DNA of 64,000 nt from Dasyornis broadbenti (taxonomy: Eukaryota > Chordata > Aves > Passeriformes > Dasyornithidae): NCBI GenBank assembly GCA_013397935.1, contig VZRN01001772.1, positions 477,768 to 541,767 of the forward strand, read 5' to 3'. The notes beneath the pieces were generated by a model. The model made no database searches, was not told the origin of the DNA, and saw only the letters and a program-made list of their open reading frames with translations. Of the stretch, positions 61,801 through 64,000 are shown one piece after another. The translations under genes were made by a program, and so were the position numbers. Position 1 is the first letter of the stretch. Every line of letters starts with the position of its first letter.

Positions 61801-64000
61801 TAGGTTACAAGGACAGAAATCTACTGCAAGGATGATCTGTTCACATTTCTGTTTCCACGGGGAAACATGAATGGTACTATGTCTAAAGCTCACAGGTGCT
61901 GCACAAGGTTTTTCTTTTGGTTTTACTCAAACCTGTCAATTCCTTCCCAACAGGAAAGCATCTCCAACTCAACACAGAACAAAACCTGGGCTCACGACTT
62001 TGTGCAAGACTGAACGTAACTGGTCCACTGACAATACATGAGGATTATATCATACACGAAGCAGCTGCAGTGCAGAGAGGATTAAGCATTAAAGATGCTT
62101 TTTTTTACACCTGTAGAAGACAAGAAAATCTTTGAATTTTGCTTGCTTAAGTACAGGACAAAAACAGCTGACAAAAGTTAATTAATGGAGAGATTTGCCT
62201 TGAGACTCTGAGCGTGGCACTAATGTCTGTTCCACCAGAATATCAGACAAGGCAGAGAGTGACATTCATTCAGAACTTACATCCCGGCCTCTCACAGTGA
62301 CAGGCATTCAATGTGTCACAGTGCTTTAACTTTGTATGACCGGACCTAGACAATCACAATCTCATCACAGAGCCAGAGACTGCAGTCTCATGACACTCTG
62401 TACTATGTGAAACAGAACATGTAGAAAATACCTTATACCTAGTGCTTAGTAAGAGGTCATCCATGCAAAGCGGGATGTGAGAGCTCATCTAGAAGAGTGT
62501 GAGTCATTCAAGTGTTCCATGGGACCATATGGTGCTATGGCCATTTGTGCCCATGAATTCCGGGCAGTAAAGCATTACCATTCCAAATTTGCACACACTT
62601 CAAAATTATGTAAGTGATGACACAAAGAAAAGGAGGGGACAGTTGTGATTCATCTGACCTACAACGTTATGTCCAAGACCTAGAACTGAAGGGCATCTTC
62701 AGCACAGGCCTAGGAAAAGTCACAGATGAACGCAGAAGCAAGACTCTGAGAACCCCCTCAAGCTGCATTCCAGTCCTACATGTAGCTTTCAAAGCACCAA
62801 GCAAATCATAGAGCAGGAGAAAGGACAGTCAGCAAGATGAGCGGATGCATGCAGGTCAAATGGTGCTTCCTCCTACTTTGTTGGCTGAAGTCAGAAATGA
62901 GAGACCCCACTGGGCTCTCAGGAACTCCCTCATCAAGGAAGAACAGCTAGGCTGGAAAAGGATAGTTTCGAAATGCTTTGGTGCTTAACATATTTCATAA
63001 GGCAACCCTTTGTAGAACATTGGTCTATTTACAAGCATGAGCTTTAAGGCGATCACACAGACCAGGCTATAGATGACTGTCAGTCCTTGGCATCTTATAA
63101 AAAATACTTATGATATAACAAAAGCCGAAGAGATAGTCCATATGGTCATATATACCTACAGTTTCTTCTCTTCTGACTGCTATTCTCTTCCTCTGAAGGG
63201 CTGTTTGCACTGAACAAAAGTGAGTGTTCTGAGATTTATCTCTGAAGGTGTCCTTTTCTGCAGAATATAATTCTCCAACTCAGAACCAAGAATTGAAGTG
63301 TGTAAACCTTCCATATGGACATCTTATGTAAAATAGCTTTGTGTCTAAATGGGCTTTAATTTGAACTTTTCCCCTTTCATTTTTCCCTTAGCAATTGCAA
63401 GGCTGCATTTTGGTCAAGTTTCAAGACACACGATATGAATGTGCATTACTGTTGAATGAAGTCTAAAAAAACTGCTTGTTGATATTAAACAAGTGAGGGC
63501 TTTTTTTTCCCGATGCTTAATAAGTAATCTGAGATGAATTCCAGCAGTCATAAGCTAAAGTGTTATCAATGCAAAGAGAAAAATCAAGGAAACAAGTGGT
63601 CACTGAGTTGTTCAGTTTCCATCTTACTGATTAAACTGGTAGATTTTCTCACAGCTACGCAAACATCGCCACCAAACAAAAGTAGTTGCAGCTCAGCAGT
63701 GATGATATTAGGATGCCTTATTTTGCAAAGTTTCAAGTTGTAATCTTGGCATATCACAATGGCTCAGATAATGGCACCCCTGCAAGTGTCACAGTGCAGC
63801 TGTAACAGCGACAGCACTGTTGTACGTGTGTGCTGCCAGAGCTTTAAAATACCTAGCCTGATACAAGCTATAGCATAGCTGTAGTTGGAGGGAGTTCAGG
63901 GTGAACTAACCCTCCTCTCTGGGCAGGATTTGTGGATTACAAGTTTCCTCTGTGCTGCAACTGTTGTACTTGAGCTAACCCACTTGTATCCGGTTCAAGT
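55870..64000 (-). other. SERGEF: SERGEF intron (inferred), no exon seen
   Basis: Because the terminal SERGEF exon reads leftward, the preceding exon must lie at a higher coordinate. I searched by eye for RCC1-like blocks on the minus strand up to the window end and found none. SERGEF has very long introns in mammals, so this is plausible. No mobile element is clearly recognisable. Short A/T runs and a brief direct repeat of a gagatatgggga-type unit (about 61291-61327) are present. Confidence 0.55.

Noticed and set aside
1..64000. CRISPR arrays, prokaryotic-type operons, tRNA or rRNA genes
   Set aside because: None seen. The window is vertebrate nuclear DNA and shows no such structures.

Overview
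The window looks like a piece of a bird chromosome. It is AT-rich, almost entirely non-coding, and its recognisable mobile DNA is chicken-repeat-1 (CR1) LINE sequence plus eroded MIR/CORE-type SINE remnants. Two vertebrate genes can be identified from protein motifs, and both are incomplete here. Their order, KCNC1 followed by SERGEF on the opposite strand, is the one I know from amniotes.

Bases 1-24743 are read as the 3' part of a very long KCNC1 intron 1; the first coding exon (N-terminal T1 domain) is not in the window. Exon 2 (24744-25677) encodes the whole S1-S6 core of the Kv3.1 voltage-gated potassium channel. If its donor is not used, translation runs ten codons further to a stop at 25709, giving the classical Kv3.1a end. 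Intron 2 (25678-42439) holds a defective CR1 LINE at about 34701-37135. Inside that LINE a 187-bp segment is present twice around a single N, which looks like an assembly artefact. Exon 3 is 42440-42628. Two alternative 3' coding segments follow, both phase-compatible with exon 3. One (44607-44743) encodes a tail closely resembling that of Kv3.2a. The other (45428-45492) encodes the classical Kv3.1b end. The 3' UTR probably reaches about 46430-46640.

Between the genes (about 46640-55702) I see only low-complexity sequence and one MIR-like remnant. The terminal coding exon of SERGEF, an RCC1-repeat protein, lies on the minus strand at 55703-55869. The rest of the window (55870-64000) is probably SERGEF intron, with no further exon recognised. 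The two genes are convergent.

The most interesting signal is the KCNC1 3' end. Three or four alternative C-termini are encoded, and eight TGCATG motifs (the RBFOX splicing-factor site) cluster in about 1.3 kb around the two alternative last exons. This suggests a regulated splicing switch for the cytoplasmic tail of Kv3.1.
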